This document shows positions 1 to 7,265 of a stretch of DNA of 12,484 bases, in pieces. The stretch is from Candidatus Schekmanbacteria bacterium (lineage in GTDB: Bacteria > CSSED10-310 > JACPHN01), in contig JACPHN010000230.1 of NCBI GenBank assembly GCA_016188575.1, positions 1 through 12,484 on the forward strand, written 5' to 3'. Position 1 is the first letter of the stretch. Each line of letters begins with the position of its first letter. The translations under genes and the position numbers were made by a program. The notes under the pieces were generated by a model that was not told the origin of the DNA, searched no databases, and saw only the letters and a list, made by a program, of their open reading frames with translations.

Positions 1-83
1 AATTAGAGAAAAAGACGCCAGCCTCCCAACGCCGCCGCCAGCCCCGTGGCGCCCGCATGATAAATCGGCAAATCGCCAAACAC

Positions 84-117
84 GTACCGGCTCACTTTAT
101 GTGAGCGAAACCGGTAC
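84..117. repeat. Imperfect palindrome at the end of the transposase-like remnant
   Basis: The outer arms GTACCGG (84-90) and CCGGTAC (111-117) are perfect inverted repeats. Inside them CTCAC (91-95) pairs with GTGAG (101-105) around a TTTAT loop, leaving an unpaired CGAAA on one side. The structure covers the stop codon (92-94) of the broken gene on the minus strand. There is no T-run after it on either strand, so it does not look like a standard intrinsic terminator. It could be an element end, a decayed terminator or chance. The pairing is seen directly; any role is inference. Confidence 0.4.
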
Positions 118-725
118 CTTTCTGGTGAGCGTCGAAGCCGGCCGCGACGACGCCATCGCCGGGCGGCACGGGCTGCTCCAGCGCTGAGGTCGCCGCACCC
201 GCCGTCGTGCTCCGAATGGTCCGGCGGCCGAGCCCGAACCGCTTCGAGCTGCTCCGCGGCCTGTCGGACGTGCCGTGCAAGGGCCAACCTTGTCGCGTGC
301 ATAAGCTCGTGCTGCACGTGGAAGAGATCCGGGGAGTGATGCGCTCCGAGTCCCTCGCGCGCGGGCGCAAGCAACCGATTGACTTCGTCGCTGACGGCCT
401 GCACGACGCGATCATCGAGATCGCAGGTAGCCGCTCGCATCTCGTCGCCCCAGCTCACGGCGTCGCACCCCTCCGAGTAGCGCTCCAAGAGAATGAAGTC
501 CGAGACGGGCTCGATGCTGACCAGGCAAGGCTGAGGATGGAAGGTCTCATCCCCGGCCACCGTGATGAGCCGCCGGGGCTTGGTCAACGCCAGCCGCTTG
601 CGCTCGGCATCGCCAAATTGGACAATGAGCTCCTGTTCGAAGGTGACGTGCGCCGCGGCCACGAGTCGGTGGACGAAGGCCGTCCCCACGCGATCCGAGG
701 AAATCGTGTACGCGCGGATTGGCAT
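92..725 (-). pseudogene. Truncated, frameshifted transposase-like gene (DETFH / DUF6399-type)
   Basis: The first 170 or so codons from the ATG at 725 have GC-rich third positions and read as real coding sequence. They carry segments I associate from memory with transposase-like DUF6399 proteins: AGDETFHPQPCLV (58-70), AVSDEVNRLL (110-119) and HHSPDLFHVQHEL (129-141). D59, D113 and D133 are plausible remnants of a DDE/RNase H-like active site. From about position 220 downward this frame turns arginine-rich, and a frame shifted by one base becomes codon-like, ending at TGA 92-94. The original frame stays open to position 3 but looks like shadow sequence. Full-length relatives are much longer (about 500 aa), so both ends are missing. 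It starts 39 bases after the batE stop, in the same frame, and has no ribosome binding site. Family assignment is moderate to low; degradation is well supported. Confidence 0.5.
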
Positions 726-764
726 CGAGACGCCGCTTGCGGGCGAGCAGGTGTGGCCGGAGCC

Positions 765-1586
765 TCAGATGGCCGCCCCGACCTCCACCTGGCGAGCGTC
801 GATCCAGCCGCGCTTCTCTTCGGGCAGAGCGATCTTCACCCATCCTTCCTCGCGCCCCTCCAGCGCCGCCTCGGCCCCCTCATGCAGCTCGAAAAGCACG
901 ACGCTCTTGTCGGAGGTCGCCGACCGCACCGCCGCTGCGGGTGTCACGACCACGGCGACCTGGCGTGGAAACAAGGCGCGCGCCGCGGCCGACCCGCCGG
1001 CGATGGCAAAGACGATGGCGCACGCGGCAGCAGCCCATCGCAGCGCCTCGGAGTCCAGGCGCAGGCGCAGCACGCAGGCGCACCAGAAAAGGAAACTGGC
1101 GATGAGCGCGACCGCCACGAGCTCGGTCAGGCTCGATCCATAGTACCAAAAGAGCACGGTCCGCAACACGACGGGTGCTTGCGGTGGCGCCAGTGCGTCC
1201 TTCGCGGATTCTCGTGCCCTTGCCAGATTGGCCTGAACATCGCCGTCCCGAGGCATGTAGGATGCGGCTCGCAAGTAGCTAGCAATCGCCTGGCCATGCC
1301 GCCCACTCCGGAGCTCGGTATTGCCGAGGTTGTACCACAGATCGCCGTTTTCAAGCCCCGAGGCGATGAGCTGCCCGTACAGGCTCTTCGCCGTCTCGTA
1401 GTCGCCGGCCTCGTAGGCTTCGTTTGCCTTGTGAAAGAGCTCCGGCCACTGCTCCTCCGCCACCGCCGGCGAGGTCCCGCCGAGTGTGCCGCTCAGATCC
1501 GCCGCGGACGCGGCGGTGCCTGGTCCGAGGCTCGCCAGCGCGACAGCGATCCAAAGTCCTGCCGTGCGCGTGAGCACTCCGCTCAT
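765..1586 (-). CDS. batE: BatE-like TPR and SH3 membrane protein
   Basis: This 273-aa protein has a signal peptide (about 1-29, ending ASAAD), TPR repeats (about 48-128, including WYNLGNTELRSGRHGQAIASY), two membrane segments (about 152-172 and 183-204) and a C-terminal bacterial SH3-like domain (about 209-268, with the EGREEGWVKIALP and RGWIDARQVEV strands). That order of TPR, two TMs and SH3 is the BatE architecture. The ATG at 1586 overlaps the batD stop in an ATGA, so it is translationally coupled. It is the last intact gene of the Bat operon; a transposase remnant follows it. It is inferred to be an envelope scaffold for the BatA/BatB VWA complex; no enzymatic motif is visible. Confidence 0.85.
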   Translation of the reverse strand: MSGVLTRTAGLWIAVALASLGPGTAASAADLSGTLGGTSPAVAEEQWPELFHKANEAYEAGDYETAKSLYGQLIASGLENGDLWYNLGNTELRSGRHGQAIASYLRAASYMPRDGDVQANLARARESAKDALAPPQAPVVLRTVLFWYYGSSLTELVAVALIASFLFWCACVLRLRLDSEALRWAAAACAIVFAIAGGSAAARALFPRQVAVVVTPAAAVRSATSDKSVVLFELHEGAEAALEGREEGWVKIALPEEKRGWIDARQVEVGAAI

Positions 1587-3367
1587 CTTGTCACCCTTTC
1601 CAGCTTCCGCGTGAGCTGCTCGACGTGTGCGACGATGGAGGCCGCGTCGTCCGCGGCTGCCGAACCCGCCGCAAATCGACTTTCTTCGGCTCGGCGGACG
1701 AGCTCGACGATTGCCGTGCCGGTCTCTGGTGGCACTGCCGCGTCACGCAAGACGGCCGCGATCTCGGCCGACGTCAGCGCTGTTCCTTCCCGGCCCAGGC
1801 GATCCCCGATGAACTGCCTGAGGATTCGCGACGCTTCGGCAAGGACGTCGCTGTTCGCAGCGCCGCCCGCGATCTTCTTGCGCACGCCCTTGAGCTGCTC
1901 CCTGGCAACCTGGGCGGCCAGGCGATGGCGGCGCAGGCGGTGATCCGACGCGAGCAGCTCACGCCGGCGGGTGACGGCGAGCGCCGCTGCAAAAGCGAAC
2001 GGCGGCAACGCAAACCCGAGCAAGGCGGCGAGCCGTTCGCGACCGCTCCAGATCGCAGGCCGCAGCGCGGACAGCCCCTTTCGGATGGGCAAGATGTCCT
2101 CGCCAAGCATCTTCACGGCCACCTTCCTCTGGCCTGCGGCCTGCAGCTCGGTGAGATTCAGGGACTCCTGACCCGTGGCCGGCAGCACCTCGAGAGTCAC
2201 GGCCGGGGCGCGGCTGAAAGCATACGCTTGCCGCGCCGGGTCGAAGTAGACCAGCTCCATCGCCGCAAGCTCCCGAGCGCCCTCTTTGAGCGGCACGAGC
2301 GCCTTCGTGTACACCCGCGCTCCCCACAATGCACCGTTCCGCACCGCGGTTTCCATCTCTGGCTTGTCCGCGTACACCTTGAAGGCGGTCATCTCCGGCA
2401 TTGCCGGCTCGGAGATCTGATCCACGTTTCCCGTGCCCTGCACTGTAACCGCCACGGTGGCGGATTCTCCGACGTGCAACCGCGCTGTTGAGACCTTTCT
2501 GGTGAGCTCGAATTGCCCGACCAGCCCGGTGAAGCCCGCCGGTGGTGCCGGCAGCTCCTTGACTTCGACCGCCAATGGCTCGCTGCGCAGCAGCCGGGGC
2601 TCTGCCTGGGACATGCCGAAATCGAAGATTCCACCGCCAAACGGCCGCCCTCGGCGCGATCGCGCTACCAAGTTGCACTTGAGCTTCGCGGCCGGGATCG
2701 CGATTGCCCCGGACCGATCGGGAAACAGCGCTCTGGTGAGCGTCACGACGACATGGCGGCGACCGTCTATGACGCGTTCCCCGGTTTGCTGCTCTCCGAG
2801 CTCCCTCACCGTGAACCCGGTGAATGGCGGCAGCTCGAGCTGAGGGTCGTCGAACTGTGCTCGGGTGATGAAGCGAAACGTGTATACGATCTGCTGGCCC
2901 CTGAAGGCCACGCTCGGGCTCACGGACTGTTCGATCCAGGCGTCTCTGTCCTGCGCCGCCTGGCCCACCGCTGCCGGGGCATCGGCAACGGTAACATGGA
3001 GCGCCTTGCTGGTCAGCGTTTCGCCGTCGATCGTCACGCTGGCTGGCGGGACAGTCAACGTTCCCTTGCCCTTCGGGACCAGGAGATACCGAAACTCGAC
3101 GCTCGCTGACACATGGCCGTTGATCACCTGATACTGGCTTTGCGAACCAGCGCCGGAGATCTCGAAATCACGAGTGCCCGCAAAGGTCGGTTCCGGCGCC
3201 GACTGTACGCCCTCTACGGTGAGCGTGAGCACCACCTGCTCCCCTTCGCCGATTGCTGTGCGGTCGAGATCTGCGGTGAGGGTCGCAGCGATTGTCGGAC
3301 TGGGCAGCGCGCACAACATCGCGAGCGTGCCGGCAACGAGGAAATGAAGATGGCGCGCTACGGCCAT
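1583..3367 (-). CDS. batD: BatD, membrane-anchored Ig-like 'oxygen tolerance' protein
   Basis: The 594-aa product has a signal peptide (about 1-28, ending PTIAA). A long periplasmic region of beta-sandwich domains (about 30-395) contains BatD-typical stretches such as FEISGAGSQSQYQVINGHVS, the WIEQSVSPSVAFRGQQIVYT region and GTGNVDQISEPAMPE. A membrane segment (about 445-466) and a charged cytoplasmic helical tail (about 467-594) follow. The reading frame also allows a TTG at 3373, but the purine-rich GGAGAAGGA (3374-3382) would touch that codon, while it sits 6 bases from the ATG at 3367. The ATG also overlaps the upstream stop as TAATG, so 3367 is chosen. The stop overlaps the batE start. 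Its role is probably to bind or scaffold the BatA/BatB VWA proteins in the periplasm. Confidence 0.9.
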   Translation of the reverse strand: MAVARHLHFLVAGTLAMLCALPSPTIAATLTADLDRTAIGEGEQVVLTLTVEGVQSAPEPTFAGTRDFEISGAGSQSQYQVINGHVSASVEFRYLLVPKGKGTLTVPPASVTIDGETLTSKALHVTVADAPAAVGQAAQDRDAWIEQSVSPSVAFRGQQIVYTFRFITRAQFDDPQLELPPFTGFTVRELGEQQTGERVIDGRRHVVVTLTRALFPDRSGAIAIPAAKLKCNLVARSRRGRPFGGGIFDFGMSQAEPRLLRSEPLAVEVKELPAPPAGFTGLVGQFELTRKVSTARLHVGESATVAVTVQGTGNVDQISEPAMPEMTAFKVYADKPEMETAVRNGALWGARVYTKALVPLKEGARELAAMELVYFDPARQAYAFSRAPAVTLEVLPATGQESLNLTELQAAGQRKVAVKMLGEDILPIRKGLSALRPAIWSGRERLAALLGFALPPFAFAAALAVTRRRELLASDHRLRRHRLAAQVAREQLKGVRKKIAGGAANSDVLAEASRILRQFIGDRLGREGTALTSAEIAAVLRDAAVPPETGTAIVELVRRAEESRFAAGSAAADDAASIVAHVEQLTRKLERVTR

Positions 3368-5196
3368 TACCAATCCTTCTCCACGCGCCGGGGCCGACCC
3401 GCTCGCTGGCGCCGCGCCTCCAGGAGCTTGCTGCGATCCTCCTGCATGGCGTCCAAGTAGCGTTCCGCTTCTTCCTGCGTCATTTCCCGTGCCTGCTCCG
3501 CACCCGCCTCACCGTCACCGTTCGCCTGCTGTTGTTCGCCTTGCTCATCCTGTTCCGGCGGCTCCTTGCCCTCGTCTGGTGGCGTCTGCTCGCCGCCGGG
3601 CTGCGGTTCGGGTTGTTTTTCCTGGTCCTCCTGCTGATCCTCGCCCTGCTGTTGTTGACCGCCGTCCTGCTGGTTCTGTTGTTGGTCCTGTTGTTGCTCC
3701 TGATTCTGCTGGGGCTGCTCCTGGTTCTGCTGCTGCTGCTCTTGCCGCTTCTTGGCTTCGTTGATGCGCCGTTTCAGCTCCTCCCGAGCAAACTCGAGGT
3801 TGTGCTTGGCGTCTTCATCGCTTGGTTCGAGGTCGAGCGCTTGCTGGTAGAAGTTGATCGCCTCCTCGAGCTTTCCCTGCCGGTACATGGCGTTTCCAAT
3901 ATTGTAGAGGCATTGCTCTCGAAGCGGCGGCTCAGCCTTGGTGTAGGCGTCCGTAAACGCCTTGACGGCTTCCTCATAGTTTTTCATGCCGAAGTGAGCG
4001 TTGCCCACGTTAAAGGTCAGGTCGGGGTTTCCCGGGTCCTCGACTTGAGCGGCGACGAACGCTTCGAGGGCATCCGCATAGCGCTCTTCCTCGTAGGCCT
4101 TCTCGCCCTCCTGAAGGCTCAATGCAGCCGCGTCGTGCGGCAGCGCGAGCAGGATTGCAAGGAGCGCCACCGGTGCCGCGATCCCCCGGCCTGCCGCGGC
4201 CGAACGCCGCGCCCGCTCGGAAATCATCGGTTCCAGGCCGAGCGCCAGGATCGCGAGCAGGAGGAACCACTGAAAACGCTCCTCCCACCGTTTCTGGCGA
4301 GACGATTCGAGCTCTGTAGTTTCCAGCCGCTGCTTGATCCCCTCGGCGTAGATTTTCTCGAGATCCAGATCTCCAGACACCGAGCGCACGTAGGTGCCAC
4401 CCGTGATGAGCGCGACCTTCTGCAGGGTCGGCTCGTCGAGCTTGGTAACGACGACCTCGCCGCGCCGGTTCTTGCGAAAGCCACTGCCGTCCGCGGCAGG
4501 GATGGGCGCACCCTCGAGCTTGCCGATGCCGATCGGGAAGACCTTGACTCCCTGAAGCTTGGCATCTTCGGCTGCCTTCACGGGATCCCCCTCGTGATCC
4601 TCGCCATCAGTAATGAGAATCACGGCCCGGGACTGCCGGTCCGACTTCTCCAGCGCCTTGACGGCGGTATCGATGGCGTCGCTGATCGCCGTCCCCTTGA
4701 TCGGAATCAGATCGGTGTCGAGATCCGCGAGAAACACCTGCATTGCGGCATAATCGAGCGTCAGCGGGCACTCGAGAAACGCCGTCCCCGCGAACGCGAT
4801 CAACCCGACGCGATCGCCGTCCAGCATCTGCAGCAGGTCCGTGATTTCCCGCTTGGCGCGCTCGAGGCGGTTTGGTTCGACGTCCTGGGCCAGCATGCTG
4901 TCAGACACGTCGACAGCAATGACGATATCGACTCCTTCGCGATGCACATCCTCCCAGTGATATCCCCACTGGGGCCGCGCCAAGGCGATTACGGTGAAGA
5001 GCGCTCCCGCCAGCACGAGGCCGGCTTTCAGCTTCTGTTTTCCTGGCCGTACCGCCGGCAGGATCTTGCCGAGCACCTCGACGGCGGCGAACTTACGAAG
5101 CAACAAGGCGCGCGCCCGAAAGGCGTACACCAGAAAGACCGCGAGGCCGAGCACCGGCCAGAGCAGATTGAAATAGGCGACGTCAGCGAATTTCAT
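3367..5196 (-). CDS. batB: BatB-BatC fusion: VWA domain plus TPR domain
   Basis: The 609-aa protein has two N-terminal membrane segments (about 8-26 and 57-72, with a basic loop between them) and a VWA domain (about 90-290). A complete MIDAS is present: DVSDS (96-100), T169 and D197 in LITDGED. A third TM (about 308-322) and a basic patch (328-337) follow. A further hydrophobic segment (about 339-358) ends DAAALS and resembles a BatC signal peptide. After it come TPR repeats (about 362-475), a Gln/Asn/Asp-rich linker (about 485-557) and the conserved end MTQEEAERYLDAMQEDRSKL. Separate BatB (about 330 aa) and BatC (about 250 aa) are the usual state, so this is a fusion. The ATG lies 6 bases after the batA stop, with no strong ribosome binding site, so coupling is likely. 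The VWA and TPR parts should both face the periplasm. Confidence 0.9.
   Translation of the reverse strand: MKFADVAYFNLLWPVLGLAVFLVYAFRARALLLRKFAAVEVLGKILPAVRPGKQKLKAGLVLAGALFTVIALARPQWGYHWEDVHREGVDIVIAVDVSDSMLAQDVEPNRLERAKREITDLLQMLDGDRVGLIAFAGTAFLECPLTLDYAAMQVFLADLDTDLIPIKGTAISDAIDTAVKALEKSDRQSRAVILITDGEDHEGDPVKAAEDAKLQGVKVFPIGIGKLEGAPIPAADGSGFRKNRRGEVVVTKLDEPTLQKVALITGGTYVRSVSGDLDLEKIYAEGIKQRLETTELESSRQKRWEERFQWFLLLAILALGLEPMISERARRSAAAGRGIAAPVALLAILLALPHDAAALSLQEGEKAYEEERYADALEAFVAAQVEDPGNPDLTFNVGNAHFGMKNYEEAVKAFTDAYTKAEPPLREQCLYNIGNAMYRQGKLEEAINFYQQALDLEPSDEDAKHNLEFAREELKRRINEAKKRQEQQQQNQEQPQQNQEQQQDQQQNQQDGGQQQQGEDQQEDQEKQPEPQPGGEQTPPDEGKEPPEQDEQGEQQQANGDGEAGAEQAREMTQEEAERYLDAMQEDRSKLLEARRQRAGRPRRVEKDW
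3526..3744 (-). repeat. CAG/CAA-rich low-complexity tract coding a Gln-rich linker
   Basis: This part of the BatB-BatC gene encodes residues 485-557, mostly Gln with Asn, Asp, Glu, Gly and Pro. On the plus strand it shows as runs of ctgctg, ttgttg and tcctgctg. The codons are mixed CAG and CAA with other residues between, so it is not a clean trinucleotide microsatellite. Such linkers are common in BatC proteins and are probably disordered and variable in length. Confidence 0.8.
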
Positions 5197-5202
5197 GGCA
5201 CA

Positions 5203-6195
5203 TCACGGGATTTTTCGGTAGCGGGTATGGAGCAGCACGGTCTCGACGATCACGAGCAGGAGCGCCGGCAGCGCGAACCACGTCAGCTTTTCATCATATT
5301 CCATGAACGCCTTCATCTCGACCTCTGTACGTTCGAGCCCGTCGATCTCCCGATAGACATCTCGCAGCGACGCGGCGTCCGTGGCACGAAAGTATTTCCC
5401 ATTCGTAACGGTTGCAATCTCGCGAAGCCCAGTCTCGTCAATATCCACGTCCTGGTACACGTAACGCTTGCCGAAGATCGTCTCCTCCAGGAACGGTGCC
5501 GGTTCCGTACCGCCTGCCGCGACCGTGTAGACCTTGATGCTCAGGGTTTTTGCGATCTCGGCGGCCTTGGCCGGGGTCAGGGATCCGGCGTTGTTTCGGC
5601 CGTCCGTGAGCAAGATGATGACCTTCGACTTGGCCGACAGCTTTTTCAGGCGATTCGCGGCGACACCGATGCCGGAGCCGATTGCCGTGCGATCGCCCGC
5701 CATGCCGATCTCGAGCTGCTCGATGAACTGCAGCAACACGCCGTGGTCAAGCGTCAGCGGGCACTGCGTGAACGCTTCCTGGCCGAAGACCACCAGTCCC
5801 AGGCGGTCATCTTCGCGGGCGCGAATGAACTCCGAAACCACGTCCTTGACCACCTCCAGGCGCGTCCGGCGCTTGCCGTTCCACTCGAGGTCCAGTGCCC
5901 TCATGCTCCCGCTGGTATCCACCGCGAGGATGATGTCCACGCCTTCGGTGCGGATGACGCGGGGCTTGTGCCCGACCTGCGGTCGCGCCGCCGCCACCAC
6001 CAGAAGCGCGAGCGACAGGTAGCGGAGAGACAGGATCCCGCGCCGGACGAGCAGAGAGCGCGACGGGCCTATCCGCTTGAAGCGGTGGAGGCTGGAAAAG
6101 CGGACCGCGGCCGTGGTTTGGCGCAAGAGCGGCAGAGCCACGAGCCCAGGGAGGAGGACGAGCAGGAGCAGCAGCCACGGATCTGCGAACGTCAT
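5203..6195 (-). CDS. batA: BatA, VWA-domain membrane protein
   Basis: The 330-aa protein has two N-terminal membrane segments (about 7-24 and 55-70) joined by an arginine/lysine-rich loop, then ARPQVGHKP. The VWA domain (about 84-290) has a full MIDAS: DTSGS (93-97), T170 and D198 in LLTDGRNNAG. A C-terminal membrane segment spans about 305-322. By the positive-inside rule the VWA domain lies in the periplasm. The frame is open far upstream, but the true start is the ATG at 6195: AGGAGA (6202-6207) lies 6 bases before it, it overlaps the preceding TGA as ATGA, and the protein then begins MTFADPWLLLLL as in BatA relatives. It is the likely partner of BatB and target of the MoxR ATPase. Confidence 0.93.
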   Translation of the reverse strand: MTFADPWLLLLLVLLPGLVALPLLRQTTAAVRFSSLHRFKRIGPSRSLLVRRGILSLRYLSLALLVVAAARPQVGHKPRVIRTEGVDIILAVDTSGSMRALDLEWNGKRRTRLEVVKDVVSEFIRAREDDRLGLVVFGQEAFTQCPLTLDHGVLLQFIEQLEIGMAGDRTAIGSGIGVAANRLKKLSAKSKVIILLTDGRNNAGSLTPAKAAEIAKTLSIKVYTVAAGGTEPAPFLEETIFGKRYVYQDVDIDETGLREIATVTNGKYFRATDAASLRDVYREIDGLERTEVEMKAFMEYDEKLTWFALPALLLVIVETVLLHTRYRKIP

Positions 6196-7265
6196 GGGAT
6201 TTCTCCTGCGCCGGCTGCCGGCAGCCCGCCGGCGCCCGCGGGCGGCGTGAGCCCGGCGGCCGCAGCCACGGATTCGACGGGCTCGGTGGTCTCGACAACT
6301 TTCAGCGCCGCCTCGTACACCGCCTCGACCTCGGTATCCGCGGGAGCATGATCGGCGAACTTGACCTGGTCGGTGCCGCGCAAGAACGACTCGAGTCGGG
6401 TGCGGTTCTCTCTGTCGAGGTCCGGCAGGCCGCGCGCTGCCACGAGAAGCTGCTCGCTCGTCATGTCTGTCGCCGCCAGCCCGAAGCGGCGCTCGAGATA
6501 CAGCCGCAAGGCCGCCGAAATGCCGAAAAAGAAGGCGCGGATGCCCTCGCTCGTGCTCAGGTCGAGCTGCCGCAGGCGATCGAGCTCCGCATAGGCTGCG
6601 ACATGCGCTGGCACGAGAGGTGCACCCGCCAGCCCGCGGCGCCGCCGGTGATGGATCCACAGCGCCGTCGTACTGCCGGCCACGAGCAGTAACCCCCCGC
6701 CGGCATACACCGCCCAAACGGGGAACGGGCGCTTTACCGCGCGCAGTCGCTTGAGCCCGCGAATGTCCTGCTCGGCGCCTTCCGCGGCGAGCACGGTCTT
6801 TACTTCCACAAAGATCTCCGGAGCCTTGCGCTTGCCCTCCGTCCCGTCCGGCAGCTTGAACGATACTTCGACTGCGGGCAAGACGTAGGACCCCACGATA
6901 TCGGCGCGAAGCTTGTACCAGCGCCGCATCACCGTGCGTCCGAGGCTCTCGACGGGCTCGTCGCGCCCCATGTCGATAACGCGAAAGCCACCGATGTCGG
7001 CCCCGACCTCGGGGATGCTGATCTCCGCTCCGGTCTGCGTGTCGACGCGGACGGAGAACAGAATTTGGTCTCCGGTCGTGGCCTGGGCGCTGTCCACCTG
7101 CGCCTCGACCTCTACGGGATCGCGCTTGGCGGGAGTGGCGTCTGGCGCCGGAGAAAGCGGTGCCGGAGCACCGCCGCAGGCCGCCAGCACCGCCGCCAAC
7201 AAGAGCGCCCGCGCCCAGGCTACCAGCGCACGTGAGGTGATCCTGATCCCGAGCATCGCCGTCAC
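6192..7265 (-). CDS. BatD-like lipoprotein with DUF4381-like cytoplasmic tail
   Basis: The 357-aa protein begins with a hydrophobic leader ending VLAAC, a lipobox with Cys30, then GG and a Pro/Ala-rich linker. Residues about 50-158 form one Ig-like beta domain resembling a single BatD repeat (TGDQILFSVRVDTQTGAE, GFRVIDMGRDEPVE, YVLPAVEVSFKLPDG). A membrane segment (about 181-204) and a basic stretch HHRRRR follow. The cytoplasmic region (about 222-325) contains FFFGISAALRLYLERRFGL and FLRGTDQVKFADHAP, the pattern of DUF4381 and BatD tails. The chosen start is a GTG at 7265 overlapping the upstream stop (GTGA); an in-frame ATG at 7256 is the alternative. The stop overlaps batA. Lipidation plus a TM is unusual and would keep it in the inner membrane. 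It is probably a second, shorter BatD-type scaffold. Confidence 0.75.
   Translation of the reverse strand: MTAMLGIRITSRALVAWARALLLAAVLAACGGAPAPLSPAPDATPAKRDPVEVEAQVDSAQATTGDQILFSVRVDTQTGAEISIPEVGADIGGFRVIDMGRDEPVESLGRTVMRRWYKLRADIVGSYVLPAVEVSFKLPDGTEGKRKAPEIFVEVKTVLAAEGAEQDIRGLKRLRAVKRPFPVWAVYAGGGLLLVAGSTTALWIHHRRRRGLAGAPLVPAHVAAYAELDRLRQLDLSTSEGIRAFFFGISAALRLYLERRFGLAATDMTSEQLLVAARGLPDLDRENRTRLESFLRGTDQVKFADHAPADTEVEAVYEAALKVVETTEPVESVAAAAGLTPPAGAGGLPAAGAGEIP
6202..6207 (-). promoter_or_regulatory. Ribosome binding site of batA
   Basis: AGGAGA on the minus strand sits 6 bases before the ATG at 6195. It fixes the batA start inside a reading frame that remains open for over 500 bases upstream. 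Confidence 0.7.

Noticed and set aside
3-91. Continuation of the left remnant's first frame to a stop at position 3
   Set aside because: After about position 220 the frame has shadow-like arginine-rich content. The coding signal moves to the frame ending at 92, so bases 3-83 are not counted as gene.
726-764. Terminator after batE
   Set aside because: The 39-base gap shows no stem-loop followed by a T-run on the minus strand.
207-1943. 578-codon open frame on the plus strand
   Set aside because: It is antisense to the transposase remnant, batE and part of batD, with Arg/Gln/Gly-rich low-information sequence and no start context.
3526-3744. Trinucleotide microsatellite or CRISPR-like repeat
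   Set aside because: The repetition is the coding of a Gln-rich linker with irregular codons, with no unit-and-spacer structure.
3292-6351. Very long open frame (1019 codons) on the plus strand
   Set aside because: It lies antisense to batD, batB-batC and batA, which have clear domain content. Its translation is Leu/Arg-rich without recognisable motifs, typical of shadow frames in GC-rich DNA.
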